Origin: Bacteroidota bacterium | GTDB taxonomy: Bacteria; Bacteroidota; Bacteroidia; B-17B0; Aurantibacillaceae | Assembly (NCBI GenBank): GCA_025362395.1 | Contig: JANYGK010000048.1 | Location: 42,311 to 106,310, forward strand | DNA: 64,000 nucleotides | Direction: 5' to 3' | In this document: piece by piece, positions 42,332 through 52,107 of the stretch | Numbering within the stretch: position 1 is the stretch's first letter | How the letters are laid out: each line of letters opens with the position of its first letter | Notes under the pieces: model-generated | The model's input: the letters and a program-made list of their open reading frames with translations, nothing else | Databases searched by the model: none | What the model was told of the DNA's origin: nothing | Made by a program: the position numbers and the translations under genes

Positions 42332-44980
42332 TTACTCTATCATCACTTTAATAGTTTTAGAGTTTCCGTTAACCGGTGATATTACAAACGTATAAATGCC
42401 GCTCGCAAAGCCGGATAAATTAATTTCTGTTTCCCCGGCAGCAACATAGACTAATTGTTTTACCTGCTTTCCGATATAATCAAACACGGCAATAGATCTT
42501 AAATAACTGCCTGACCGAATATAAATTTTACCTTGTGAAGGATTGGGATATAAGCTCACAAAATTAAAAAGCTGCTTTTCATCAATACCCGCACAAACAT
42601 TCACATCCATAATCCGTGAGGCGGAAGCTGTACAACCGTTATTGTCCGTAATTTGATAAATTATGGGATAACTCCCTACTCCTACAGACGGGTCAAACGT
42701 ATTGCCTGTAACACCCGCTCCAAGGTATATGCCACCGGAAGGCACTGCCGTTAATGTATATATTCCGGCATCGGTACATAATGGCGTAGCTAATACAAAA
42801 TCAATAAGCGGTGCAGGTTTAACAAATAATTCGTGCTGTTTTGTTCCCGTACAACCGGGGTTGGAAGCAGTTACAATATAAGTATATGTAGTTGTCGGTG
42901 ATACCGTAATATTTTGTGTCAGTGCACCCGTGTTCCAGGTATAAGTAGTAGCGCCAACGACAGTTGCATTCAGCATAACTGTTTGCCCCGCGCAAATAGT
43001 ATCGGGTCCTGCAATGGTAATGGAGAGGTTATTAATAACATTTATAACTACGGAGGCTGAATCTTTACAGCCGTTAAGCGTAGTGCCTGCAACGCTTACA
43101 GTCGTTGGCCCTGTAGGAAAAATGGTATTGGTACTTGCCGTTGCGCCATTGTCCCATAAATAAAAATCGGAACCGCTCGCTGTTAAAACCCCTTGCAATG
43201 TATTACACACAGCGGTATTGCCGGTTATAGACACAAGGCCCGCCGGGAAAGTATTTACGGTAACTGTTTTTGTATTAATGCAGCCTGTAACCGTATTGGT
43301 TCCGGTTACCGTAAGTGTGGTAAGTCCCGAAGGGGTATAAGTAATGGAAGCGTTGGTTGAGCCTGTGGTCCAACTGTAAGTATTAGCGCCCGATGCTGTT
43401 ACGGTAAGTGTTTTGCCGGGGCATACAATTGTGTTACCGGCAACACTGATGTTTGGCAATGAATAAACATTTAACGTATAAGTAGCTTGTTTAATACAGG
43501 TGTTTAAAACATTGCTTAAAGTAAAAATAGTAGTAGCAGAAGAAGATACCGTATGGTTAGCGCCTATAAAGCCATCGCTCCATACAAATACGCTTCCCGT
43601 TCCGGTAGATGATAAAGCAACTGTATGGTTAGGGCATACAGTTAATGTAGAGCCTGTGACCTGTACTGTGGGTGAGGGCAACACCGTCATTGTAAATTGT
43701 CCGGAAACGGATGAACAATTGTTCATGGTTCCGGAAACAGTATAAACAGTAGTAGTGGTTGGTGTAATAGCAATACTTGTGCTTGTGGCGCCCGTGCTCC
43801 ATGTATATGTTGTTGCGCCTGACGCAGTTAAAATTTCCTGCACGTTATCGCACATGCTGTTATTACCTGCAATAGAAAGTATTGGCAACGGTGTAACGGT
43901 TATTGATAATGTAAGCGTCGGCGATAATGAACAGGAGTTTTGTGCATATACACTTAAAATTCCGCTCTGCGCGTTGTTGGAAAAATTAAGTGAAATAGAA
44001 CTTCCCGAACCTACTACAGTTACACCTGCACCGGTAGTATTCCAATAATATACAACGTTGGTTTGTGAAGGAACAGAATAAGCTACCCCTGTTTGACCTG
44101 CACATACTATGGATGTTGATGCAGTGAAAGAACCCAAATTCGCGGGAGGCGACGTTGTAATAATAAAGGCAACAGCTGTATCTGTACAGTTAAGCGCGTC
44201 TTTTACAACTACTGTGTAAGATCCCGGGCTTAATGAGGTAATGGTACTCGGATCATCAAAATCAGTTGTTCCGTCATTGCTCCAGTCATATAATACAGTA
44301 GCTGAGCCGCCAATTATATTTGCTTCAATTGACCCGTTATTAGCGCCTGTGCAAATAATAGTGGGTTGAAGATTGCTTAAGTATAAAGGGTAAAAAGCGC
44401 CCGTTGAAGTAACTACCTTAAAATCTATTTGGTATGTTTGCGGGCATGAGCCGTCGAGGGAAGGTAAAGTGTATTGTACCGATTGTATGGTGGATGTAGT
44501 ATGGGCGGTTAAAGGAACCGTCATACTACTTATAGCTGTTGCGCCACCTGCAACAGGCGTAATAGAAGGGGCCGATACATCATCGTTTTCGTAACCTCTC
44601 CAAACTATAGTAATAGCAGAAGGTACGTCATGTATACAGTTATAGCTCCTGTTAAAAAATACGCCGGTTGAAGGCGAAAAAACAGCCAAGCCCGGAGTGG
44701 CTGTAAATATGGCAAAAGGACCATTATTTTCATTAACTACCGCATAATTACACATCCCTATACTTCCCGCTACCGGCGAATTGTTTGAATTGGCTGCGGA
44801 TGAATTATCGGTTGCTTTAAACTCAAATAAAAAGTCACTGTTATCTGATGCTCCCGGATCACAATCGGCATTATTTAATACGGAAATTTTTTCGACTGAA
44901 ACCTTAACGGTAACCTGCGAAACTAAACTACCCATAAAAATCAATACTAATAACCCGGTAATACGTATCGTTTTCTTCAT
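42332..44980 (-). CDS. Secreted repeat protein with type A T9SS sorting domain
   Basis: An ~882-residue protein with a signal peptide (MKKTIRITGLLVLIFMGSLVSQ), an N-terminal beta domain, and a series of Ig/PKD-like repeats of ~75-80 residues. Each repeat shows a pattern like SITGNTAVCNTLQGVLTASG...YLWDNGATAS. The last ~75 residues (VSLYPNPSQGKIYIRS, GKQVKQLV, INLSGFASGIYTFVI) form a type A sorting domain that directs passage through the type IX system and surface attachment. Cysteine pairs recur in each repeat. The role is probably adhesion-like, but no binding partner can be named. Confidence 0.88.
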   Translation of the reverse strand: MKKTIRITGLLVLIFMGSLVSQVTVKVSVEKISVLNNADCDPGASDNSDFLFEFKATDNSSAANSNNSPVAGSIGMCNYAVVNENNGPFAIFTATPGLAVFSPSTGVFFNRSYNCIHDVPSAITIVWRGYENDDVSAPSITPVAGGATAISSMTVPLTAHTTSTIQSVQYTLPSLDGSCPQTYQIDFKVVTSTGAFYPLYLSNLQPTIICTGANNGSIEANIIGGSATVLYDWSNDGTTDFDDPSTITSLSPGSYTVVVKDALNCTDTAVAFIITTSPPANLGSFTASTSIVCAGQTGVAYSVPSQTNVVYYWNTTGAGVTVVGSGSSISLNFSNNAQSGILSVYAQNSCSLSPTLTLSITVTPLPILSIAGNNSMCDNVQEILTASGATTYTWSTGATSTSIAITPTTTTVYTVSGTMNNCSSVSGQFTMTVLPSPTVQVTGSTLTVCPNHTVALSSTGTGSVFVWSDGFIGANHTVSSSATTIFTLSNVLNTCIKQATYTLNVYSLPNISVAGNTIVCPGKTLTVTASGANTYSWTTGSTNASITYTPSGLTTLTVTGTNTVTGCINTKTVTVNTFPAGLVSITGNTAVCNTLQGVLTASGSDFYLWDNGATASTNTIFPTGPTTVSVAGTTLNGCKDSASVVINVINNLSITIAGPDTICAGQTVMLNATVVGATTYTWNTGALTQNITVSPTTTYTYIVTASNPGCTGTKQHELFVKPAPLIDFVLATPLCTDAGIYTLTAVPSGGIYLGAGVTGNTFDPSVGVGSYPIIYQITDNNGCTASASRIMDVNVCAGIDEKQLFNFVSLYPNPSQGKIYIRSGSYLRSIAVFDYIGKQVKQLVYVAAGETEINLSGFASGIYTFVISPVNGNSKTIKVMIE

Positions 44981-44997
44981 AAAAATCATTTTAATAC

Positions 44998-45005
44998 CAA
45001 AAATA
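44998..45005 (-). promoter_or_regulatory. -7 promoter element of the 885-residue T9SS cargo gene
   Basis: TATTTTTG on the minus strand matches TAnnTTTG, directly after the terminator of the upstream thioredoxin gene. It is 17 nt before the ATG at 44980, which supports that start over 44989. Confidence 0.45.
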
Positions 45006-45007
45006 CA

Positions 45008-45034
45008 AAAAGCCCTTCATTAAGAAGGGCTTTT
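45008..45034 (-). terminator. Intrinsic terminator of the TlpA-like gene
   Basis: AAAAGCCCTTC (45008-45018) pairs with GAAGGGCTTTT (45024-45034) across a 5-nt loop, with a T-run on the minus strand. It lies 23 nt after the stop of the thioredoxin-like gene. Confidence 0.85.
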
Positions 45035-45057
45035 GTGAGTATTATATGAATTATTAT

Positions 45058-46575
45058 TTATTTTTTATCTGATTTATACTCTCTTTCCATATTTTTTATA
45101 ATGTCTTTTACCTGTTCTGTACCAATGCGCTTGGCCTTAATTTTTTTATTTCTGTCGAGCATATAAATTACAGGGGTTGAATATATGTCGTATTTTTCTT
45201 TGATGTTATTGATATGTACGCCATCGTATACATTTATCCAGTCTAATTTATTTTCAATAACATACTTACGCCATTTTTCATAATCCTGTTGTGTGTATAC
45301 ACTGAATACTTTTACATCGTATTTTTCATTTTTAAGGTCGTGGTATTCTTTCAATAATTTAGGGATCTCCGTTTTACAGTGGCCGCAATCTACATCCCAA
45401 AATACTAATATTAAGTAATCCGCTTTTATACTGTATAAAGGGTTAAAGGTTTGTGCAAGATTCTGAACATTATCATAATATAATTTGGTTGCTCCTTGGC
45501 TTGTTTTAACTGTATCAAAGCCCATTTTAGCAATTGTTCTATGGCCTACAGTATCTATCATTAACAAATCGGGTGCTTTACTGTCCAGTAATAAGGGCTT
45601 TAAAATATTGCCTCTCTCTTTAATTTTTTCAATCGTGGCATCATCATAAATTTCTTTTGCCTGCCCTGTTCTAAAATAGGTATCTATAATATGTACGAAC
45701 ACTTTATCAAAGCCCATTAATTTCGACGATTCGTAAGTGGGTGTAAAATAGGCCAGTAAAAATTTATGCATGGATGAGCCTTGTGTTGTTTTAGACATCA
45801 TCCGGTCTATTTCTACATTTACGGTATCAGGATTTTGAACAATAATATTATTAAAGTATTTTTTTACGCGATCGGCAAAAAACGGTGTCCTTAAAATTCC
45901 GTCGTCTTTAAAATTAACCCCCTCCCAATAATGATTTTTGTAATAATTATAAATGTAAATGCTGTCAGGCCTGCCGTTAGAAGCTTTAGGGATTTCTTTA
46001 GCTTCCTTTTCCATTTTTAAATTAATAACATCCGCCACAAACATGCCTTTATGCGCTTCAACAAAAGTTTTTTCAAATGTATTAACCGATTCATTTAATT
46101 GTTTTGCTTTTTCAGCAATAAACGCAGCCGAATCTTTCGAATTCATTACTTTTGTTTTATTTCTTATCTCTCCGAATTCCTTATTTTTAGCGGTAATGAA
46201 TTTTATATAACTAAAAAAATCATCATTTTCTTTTGAGGTAGATGATTTAAGGTTTTTAACAAGATCGGCCGTATCTGTACTCATGGTAATGTTTTGATTT
46301 TTATCGCTGATAAAAAAATCAAAATAGCGGCCTTTCTCCTGGCTTACTACATAGTAAACGCCTTTATCTAACGTATTTTTTCCTTTAAACACCACATTTC
46401 CTTTTACTATCTTTTTAGAAGTATCGGCTATATAGCTTTTATCAAACTGGTAAAATGCCAGGTACATCACTGTATCTTTCGCGTTTTTAAAGTTGACTTT
46501 TATATCATGACCTGTTTGAGCAAAGGCACTTGTCATTACTGATAACAGGCTAAAACATACGAGTATTTTTTTCAT
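45058..46575 (-). CDS. TlpA-like thioredoxin-family protein with DUF4369/DUF5106-type N-terminus
   Basis: A ~505-residue exported protein. Signal peptide MKKILVCFSLLSVMTSAFAQ is followed by a beta-rich DUF4369-like region (VNFKNAKDTVMYLAFYQFDKS) and a helical middle typical of DUF5106-type proteins. A C-terminal thioredoxin domain has LILVFWDVDCGHCKTEIPKLL (Cys397 and Cys400) and a cis-Pro in YSTPVIYML. It should act in thiol-disulfide exchange at the cell envelope. The start at 46575 is chosen because the upstream frame (46602) overlaps a promoter -7 box. Confidence 0.88.
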   Translation of the reverse strand: MKKILVCFSLLSVMTSAFAQTGHDIKVNFKNAKDTVMYLAFYQFDKSYIADTSKKIVKGNVVFKGKNTLDKGVYYVVSQEKGRYFDFFISDKNQNITMSTDTADLVKNLKSSTSKENDDFFSYIKFITAKNKEFGEIRNKTKVMNSKDSAAFIAEKAKQLNESVNTFEKTFVEAHKGMFVADVINLKMEKEAKEIPKASNGRPDSIYIYNYYKNHYWEGVNFKDDGILRTPFFADRVKKYFNNIIVQNPDTVNVEIDRMMSKTTQGSSMHKFLLAYFTPTYESSKLMGFDKVFVHIIDTYFRTGQAKEIYDDATIEKIKERGNILKPLLLDSKAPDLLMIDTVGHRTIAKMGFDTVKTSQGATKLYYDNVQNLAQTFNPLYSIKADYLILVFWDVDCGHCKTEIPKLLKEYHDLKNEKYDVKVFSVYTQQDYEKWRKYVIENKLDWINVYDGVHINNIKEKYDIYSTPVIYMLDRNKKIKAKRIGTEQVKDIIKNMEREYKSDKK

Positions 46576-46599
46576 AGAGCTAGGGGAATAATGAATAGT

Positions 46600-46633
46600 C
46601 AAAAATAATAATTTAATTGAATTATAAAGTCAA
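46600..46633 (-). promoter_or_regulatory. Promoter of the TlpA-like gene
   Basis: Minus-strand -7 TATTTTTG (46600-46607) with a -33 TTG (46631-46633) 23 nt upstream. The leader to the ATG at 46575 is about 18 nt. Confidence 0.5.
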
Positions 46634-46730
46634 ATTTAATTCCAATAAACCGGCACATAAAATTAAAATTTGTTAAATGAGTAAAGGCATAACCGGCGTT
46701 AGTGAATGCTTTATGAATTGTATGTAAAAC

Positions 46731-49046
46731 TTAATCAATTGATTTTTTATTGTAAATCGTATAACCAAAATGAAAGAAGAATGAAAAGCTGTTAGGGTTT
46801 TTATCATAATAGTTAACTCCAATGCTTAATGGCCCAACCGGAGAGTGATATATAAGAGCGCCCATTCCTAAAATATGTCTGTATAAAAATCCCGTACTAT
46901 AGTCGGCCGTATTATCGGGTTTTCGAAGTATTGAGTATACGGGTTGATAAACATACGCTTCAAACCGGACATCAAAATTTTTGTAAGGTGTGGCAATGGC
47001 TTTAAGTCCGCCCGCTAAGTACTGGTGAGCTCTGTAATCGGCAATAAACAAAGTTTGACTTTCAGGAATAGGATTAAAGGATGGCGCCGATAAAACAGAA
47101 GCTGTATAATTACTAAAAAAATCCTGTGTAGAATATACACCTTCAGCAAATAACCCTATTTTAAAATATTTAATCGGTTTAACATATTTATCAATAGTAA
47201 GCTTAAAATTAAACCAGTTATGTGAAGGTGTATTAATTAAGGTTACAGTATTTTTTGATGTGCTGCCGGGATAATAGCTTTCTTCACCGTTTACATATTT
47301 TATTCTTGCCTGTATCTTTGTACCCTCCGTTGCATACTGTTTTCTGTTTAAAGTATTTACTTCGTAACACACCTGTCCGTAATAAAAATCAAAAATACTC
47401 AGGTCACTTGTGTCGAGCCGTGTAAAATTATCTGTCTGGTAATACCGGTTCTTCCATTCACTGCCTCCGCCTGTAAATACAAGCTTACTAATATTACCTA
47501 CAGGAAGCCCGACATTTAATTCGCCGAAAAGGTCTTCCTGTATTAAATATGCCGGCTTTTCAAAATCATAAAACAAGGCGCTGCTTCGGTAATAATCCCA
47601 ACGCGAAACCGTAAAAGAAGGCTCTATATAAAACGGAATTTTTGTAGGAAATTCAAACTTTAACTTAATCAGTGAGCTCGAATTTAATTTACCTAAATAC
47701 CCGTTAGCATAAGCCGTAAATCCGATTTTGCCTATGTAATTATACTGCGCTGCCATAAAAAAATTACTGATGGGGCGATTAGAAAGGTTTCCTCCAAGAT
47801 CAAAAAACAGGTGTTTGTCTTTTTTTGCATTAAGCGTAAGGGTGTATCTCCCGGTTGCAGTATCTTGTTTAGTTGTAGGGTAAGCAGACCTTATTTTTTC
47901 GTCTGCCATCATTCTGAAATATTGTTTTTTTACTTCTTTCAATGTAAGTGTATCACGCTTACCGATAATACTTTTATAAATAAACGTTTTTACTTTTTTA
48001 TCTCTTGCATTCACTACAACATGGTCATAAATAATTTTTTCACTTGTAACCTTGTTTCTAAACGCATCTCTTTTTTGCTGTAAACGATCCGTATTTTGGT
48101 ACTGTAAAACCTGCGCTTTTATTTTCGGCATCTTTCTTATCGTAGCCACATAACCACTGTCAATAAGGCGTTGAACGTTATCAAAATTAAAAAGACTTAC
48201 ATCCGCCCAGGGCTGTATAATAATATTGTTTTCGCAAACAGGGTCAAAATTACTTTTACTCATAAACATATTTCTCAGCTGCAAAAACAAATTATCGTCA
48301 CTCGGCAAAGGCGTATTTTCTGACACAGCGCTGCCAATAATAAAGTCAGGGTACATTTCTTCATACATTACATTTGAAGGGAAGTTGTTATACAAGCCGC
48401 CGTCAAATAATAAAGCACTGTCAATATAAATAGGTCTAATATATAAAGGATAACTCATGGACGCCCTAATAGCCGAAGGCAGATCTCCTTTTCGGAATAC
48501 CACGCTTTGTTTTTTTCCAATGTCCGATGCCACACATCTAAAGGGAATCATTAAACTATCAAAGTTATAGTGTGATGCCGCATTGGACGCGGCAAACGTT
48601 TCCATTAAATAAAAATCGATAGGCACCGAATTGATCCAGTTTGTCGGTAAATTAGTGATAAAAGGATTATTAAGACTTAATTTTAACTTTATCCAGGACG
48701 CGTAATCTTCACGTTTACGTACAAAGTAGCCATACTTGGGTGACATTTCTCCCTTAGTAAGGTTTGCAAAAGCCTGGTCTTTAACAATGTTTTCTATTTC
48801 TAAAGGAGAATAACCCGAGGCGTATAAACCGCCTATAATACTACCTATGGACGTACCGGAAATACAATCTATTGGAATGTGATTTTCTTCCAACGCCTTT
48901 AAAACACCTATATGAGCCAAACCGCTTGCGCCTCCTCCGCTTAGTACTATGCCTACCTTTTGCGCTTTAAAAGATTGAATGAAAAATACGGCCCCTATTA
49001 AAAAAAAGGAATAGGATCGCTTATTTATGCCGAAGATCAATTTCAC
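46731..49046 (-). CDS. Patatin-like phospholipase with outer-membrane barrel (PlpD-like)
   Basis: A 771-residue exported protein (signal MKLIFGINKRSYSFFLIGAVFFIQSFKAQ). The patatin domain has the oxyanion GGGASGLAHIG (38-48), the nucleophile Ser66 in GTSIGS, and the catalytic Asp215 in DGGLYN. A POTRA-like segment comes next, then a C-terminal Omp85/surface-antigen-type barrel (from about 420) with strands up to FSFFFHFGYTIYNKK. This is the layout of type Vd autotransporters such as PlpD. In Bacteroidota such proteins are abundant; whether the phospholipase faces the periplasm or is surface-exposed is not known. The start codon is GTG. Confidence 0.9.
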   Translation of the reverse strand: MKLIFGINKRSYSFFLIGAVFFIQSFKAQKVGIVLSGGGASGLAHIGVLKALEENHIPIDCISGTSIGSIIGGLYASGYSPLEIENIVKDQAFANLTKGEMSPKYGYFVRKREDYASWIKLKLSLNNPFITNLPTNWINSVPIDFYLMETFAASNAASHYNFDSLMIPFRCVASDIGKKQSVVFRKGDLPSAIRASMSYPLYIRPIYIDSALLFDGGLYNNFPSNVMYEEMYPDFIIGSAVSENTPLPSDDNLFLQLRNMFMSKSNFDPVCENNIIIQPWADVSLFNFDNVQRLIDSGYVATIRKMPKIKAQVLQYQNTDRLQQKRDAFRNKVTSEKIIYDHVVVNARDKKVKTFIYKSIIGKRDTLTLKEVKKQYFRMMADEKIRSAYPTTKQDTATGRYTLTLNAKKDKHLFFDLGGNLSNRPISNFFMAAQYNYIGKIGFTAYANGYLGKLNSSSLIKLKFEFPTKIPFYIEPSFTVSRWDYYRSSALFYDFEKPAYLIQEDLFGELNVGLPVGNISKLVFTGGGSEWKNRYYQTDNFTRLDTSDLSIFDFYYGQVCYEVNTLNRKQYATEGTKIQARIKYVNGEESYYPGSTSKNTVTLINTPSHNWFNFKLTIDKYVKPIKYFKIGLFAEGVYSTQDFFSNYTASVLSAPSFNPIPESQTLFIADYRAHQYLAGGLKAIATPYKNFDVRFEAYVYQPVYSILRKPDNTADYSTGFLYRHILGMGALIYHSPVGPLSIGVNYYDKNPNSFSFFFHFGYTIYNKKSID

Positions 49047-49054
49047 GGATGGGG

Positions 49055-49083
49055 CAAATTTACCTAAAATTTTAATGGCTCAA
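49055..49083 (-). promoter_or_regulatory. Promoter of the patatin gene
   Basis: Minus-strand -7 TAAATTTG (49055-49062) with -33 TTG (49081-49083) at 18-nt spacing, an excellent match. The -7 box ends only 8 nt before the GTG start, so the message may be nearly leaderless. Confidence 0.6.
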
Positions 49084-49163
49084 CATCTATTCAATTTTCG
49101 CTGAAAATATTTTATTTCCTGAATTATTTTACTTACTTAGCAGATTATAGAACTAATTAGCTT

Positions 49164-50240
49164 GTGATAAAATATATTACCAAAAAAGTATTGTACGGTA
49201 TTCTTGTTTTGTACGGAGTTATTACCGTTATATTTTTTTTATTTAACGTATTGCCCGGTGATCCCGCAACAATTATGCTTGGGCAGCGTGCTAATAAAAA
49301 TGCTGTAGAGGCTATTCACAAAGACTTAGGTACCGACAGGCCTATTTTTGAGCAATATGCCATGTACCTTAACGATCTGTCACCCCTTTCCATACATAAT
49401 TATAAAAACAGTAACAGCCATTGGTACCTGGATCCCACTAAATACTCATGGAAATCCTTATTTACGGCAGGGGAAAATAAAGTAATTGTTTTAAAATTTC
49501 CTTTTTTAAGGCGGTCTTATATTACTAAACGTAAAGTATCAGATATTATTTCGGAAACATTGCCCGAAACAGCTGTATTAGCATTTTCATCTATTTGCCT
49601 CGCTTCTTTGATCGGTATTTTTTTAGGCATCATCAGCGCCGTTAAACACAACAGTATTTACGACCGTCTATCGCTTGTACTGGCGGTATTAGGAATGGCA
49701 GCGCCGTCATTTTTTGTAGGGCTCATCATTGCCTGGCTTTTTGGGTATGTATTATCTGAGTACACAGGCCTTTCGCCAACAGGCAGCTTATACGATATTG
49801 ATGTATGGGATGGCGAAAAATTAAAATTAAAAAATTTAATCCTTCCTTCCATTACCTTGGGGATAAGACCTTTGGCTATTGTTGTTCAATTAATGCGTAG
49901 CTCATTGTTGGATGTGATGGGGCAGGATTATATAAGAACCGCCAAAGCAAAAGGCCTTGCCATGTATAGTGTTATTATAAAACACGCTTTAAAGAACGCG
50001 TTAAACCCTGTAGTAACTGCAATTTCAGGTTGGTTTGCCAGCTTAATGGCAGGCGCGGTGTTTGTTGAATATATTTTTAGTTGGAAAGGAATAGGCTATG
50101 AAGTATTTGAAGCATTAACCAAAAACGACCTCCCGGTGGTAATGGGTGCAACCCTTATTTTTGCAACGGTATTTGTAGTTATAAACATATTTGTAGATAT
50201 AGCCTATGGTGTATTAGACCCCAGGGTAAGAGTAAAATAA
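49164..50240 (+). CDS. ABC transporter permease (DppB/OppB type)
   Basis: A 358-residue inner-membrane permease of the dipeptide/nickel family. The N-terminal helix ends in FFLFNVLPGDPATIMLGQRANKNAVEAIHKDLG, typical of DppB. A ~100-residue insertion precedes helix 2, followed by the permease core with the EAA-like loop VMGQDYIRTAKAKGLAMYSVIIKHALKNALNPVV, and the C-terminal ends DIAYGVLDPRVRVK. No second permease, ATPase or binding protein is adjacent. It starts with GTG and its stop overlaps the tpiA ATG by one base. Confidence 0.9.
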   Translation: MIKYITKKVLYGILVLYGVITVIFFLFNVLPGDPATIMLGQRANKNAVEAIHKDLGTDRPIFEQYAMYLNDLSPLSIHNYKNSNSHWYLDPTKYSWKSLFTAGENKVIVLKFPFLRRSYITKRKVSDIISETLPETAVLAFSSICLASLIGIFLGIISAVKHNSIYDRLSLVLAVLGMAAPSFFVGLIIAWLFGYVLSEYTGLSPTGSLYDIDVWDGEKLKLKNLILPSITLGIRPLAIVVQLMRSSLLDVMGQDYIRTAKAKGLAMYSVIIKHALKNALNPVVTAISGWFASLMAGAVFVEYIFSWKGIGYEVFEALTKNDLPVVMGATLIFATVFVVINIFVDIAYGVLDPRVRVK

Positions 50241-50998
50241 TGAGCAGAAAAAAAATAGTTGCAGGCAACTGGAAGATGAACACATCACTACAGGAAGCTA
50301 AAAATCTTGTAGAAAGAATTACAGAACAAATAAATGAATTTGATGATATTATAAAGATCATTATACCTCCTTTTCCCTATTTAGAAGCAGTTGCAGGGCT
50401 CTTGTCAAACAAAGCTAATTTTTATTCGGGAGCACAAAACTGCCATACAAATCCCGGCGGTGCATTTACAGGAGAGGTAAGCGCCAATATGCTGTCATCG
50501 GTTGGTTGTAACTATGTGCTAATCGGGCACAGTGAAAGAAGGCAATACTTTAAAGAAAAAGATGCCGACTTTGTACTGAAAATTAAAGAAGCTTTAAAAC
50601 ATAATTTGCATCCTGTTTTTTGTATCGGTGAAACGATCCACGAACGCAAAACCGACAACCATTTTAAAATTGTTACGGAGCAATTAACCAATGTATTAAA
50701 CCAATTTTCATTAGAAGAATTTTCAAGATTTGTTTTGGCTTATGAGCCTGTTTGGGCTATAGGTACAGGTGAAACAGCCACATCAAAACAAGCGCAGGAA
50801 ATGCATGCGTTTATACGAAGTGTGGTAACTGATATTTACGATTCAACTATTGCTAATAACGTTTCCATATTATACGGCGGGAGCTGTAATGCACAAAATG
50901 CCCGTGAATTATTTGCCTGTAAAGATGTTGACGGCGGCCTGATAGGTGGCGCGTCTTTAAATGCCGATGATTTTTGCAAGATCATTTTTTCTTTTTAA
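50240..50998 (+). CDS. tpiA: Triosephosphate isomerase
   Basis: A 252-residue glycolytic enzyme interconverting dihydroxyacetone phosphate and glyceraldehyde 3-phosphate. Active-site residues: NWKMN (Asn-Lys), the electrophile His in LIGHSERRQYF, and the general base Glu in LAYEPVWAIGTGETATSKQAQEMH (the flexible loop 6 follows). The phosphate-binding end is ILYGGSCNAQNA...DGGLIGGASL. Cytosolic dimer. It starts within the permease stop (TAATG) and prmA follows by 4 nt, so the three genes form an operon. Confidence 0.97.
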   Translation: MSRKKIVAGNWKMNTSLQEAKNLVERITEQINEFDDIIKIIIPPFPYLEAVAGLLSNKANFYSGAQNCHTNPGGAFTGEVSANMLSSVGCNYVLIGHSERRQYFKEKDADFVLKIKEALKHNLHPVFCIGETIHERKTDNHFKIVTEQLTNVLNQFSLEEFSRFVLAYEPVWAIGTGETATSKQAQEMHAFIRSVVTDIYDSTIANNVSILYGGSCNAQNARELFACKDVDGGLIGGASLNADDFCKIIFSF

Positions 50999-51002
50999 AA
51001 AA

Positions 51003-51827
51003 ATGAATTACATACAATATACTTTTATTGTTATACCGCCTGAACCGGGTTCAGATATTTTAATTGCGCTTTTGGCTGAGCTCGGATTTGAGAGTTTTTC
51101 TATTACAGATAAAGGTTTTGAGGCATATATTCAAGAAGAATTTGATAATGAAGCTGACCTTAAAGAATTAAATTTTGAAGATTTTTCTTTTTCACATAAG
51201 CGAACTGTCATTCCAAAAACAAATTGGAATGAAGAATGGGAAAAAAACTTTAACCCGGTGTATGTAGATGATCTCGTTTGTATACGGGCACATTTCCATC
51301 CGAAAGCGGAGACAACAAAACACGACATTATTATTACCCCAAAAATGAGTTTTGGTACAGGCCATCATGATACCACTTGGCTGGTTAGTAAAACCATGTT
51401 TGAATTAAATTTTGCTCAAAAAACAGTATTAGACATGGGCTGCGGAACAGGAATACTGGCCATTTTAGCTCAACAATTAGGTGCTGCAAAATTATTGGGG
51501 ATTGATATTGATGATTGGAGTATTGAAAATTCAACTGAAAACGCACACATAAATAACGCTTCGCTGATTGAATTTAAAAAAGGAGACGCGTCGTTGCTTC
51601 CCGTAAAAGAAACGTTTGATATTATACTGGCCAACATTAATAAAAATGTACTCAAAAAAGACATGTCGGCTTACTACCAATGCCTCAAAAAAGAAGGTTA
51701 TTTGTTATTAAGCGGCTTTTTTACAACTGATGTGGATGAGCTTAAACAGTTAGCATTAAGCATCGGATTTAGCTTTGAAAAAAGTTATCATAAAAACGAG
51801 TGGGCTGTTATTAAGTTGAAAAAATAA
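51003..51827 (+). CDS. prmA: Ribosomal protein L11 methyltransferase
   Basis: A 274-residue AdoMet-dependent enzyme that methylates ribosomal protein L11. The N-terminal recognition domain is followed by TPKMSFGTGHHDTTWLVSKTMFEL and the Rossmann AdoMet-binding motif VLDMGCGTGILAILAQQLGA. DIILANINKNVLKKDM contains the N-I-N equivalent of the NPPY-like motif. The ATG at 51003 is chosen over the longer frame from 50961, which would run inside tpiA. Cytosolic; last gene of the permease-tpiA-prmA operon. Confidence 0.93.
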   Translation: MNYIQYTFIVIPPEPGSDILIALLAELGFESFSITDKGFEAYIQEEFDNEADLKELNFEDFSFSHKRTVIPKTNWNEEWEKNFNPVYVDDLVCIRAHFHPKAETTKHDIIITPKMSFGTGHHDTTWLVSKTMFELNFAQKTVLDMGCGTGILAILAQQLGAAKLLGIDIDDWSIENSTENAHINNASLIEFKKGDASLLPVKETFDIILANINKNVLKKDMSAYYQCLKKEGYLLLSGFFTTDVDELKQLALSIGFSFEKSYHKNEWAVIKLKK

Positions 51828-52107
51828 TACGTTTAAGTTTCTGTAAATAATTTAAATTAGCTTAAATTATTTTTTTGTGTAATCGTCTTTTACCGAAATA
51901 CAAACCTTTGATAAATAGTGGTATTAAGCATTGGCAGGGTTTCCTGTAATTGTTGTTACATGCTGCAATTTAGGCATTTGGGTAAGCGGCATTACAAAGA
52001 ATTATATAAAACAATCACTTACATTTTTAATTTTAATATCGATTTTACATATTACAACAAAAAAAGGGCAGAAAAATCATTCACTACAATCTTTAAAAAT
52101 TATACAC

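Noticed and set aside
42332..44989. Opposite-strand frames within the T9SS cargo gene (for example 43500-44048)
   Set aside because: They are shadows of a long repetitive Thr/Ser-rich coding frame with signal peptide and sorting domain; no family resemblance or start signals.
51931..52107. N-terminal extension of the glcD frame (first 59 residues)
   Set aside because: The extension has no similarity to GlcD proteins, includes a hydrophobic stretch unlike the family, and the normal N-terminus begins at the GTG at 52108.
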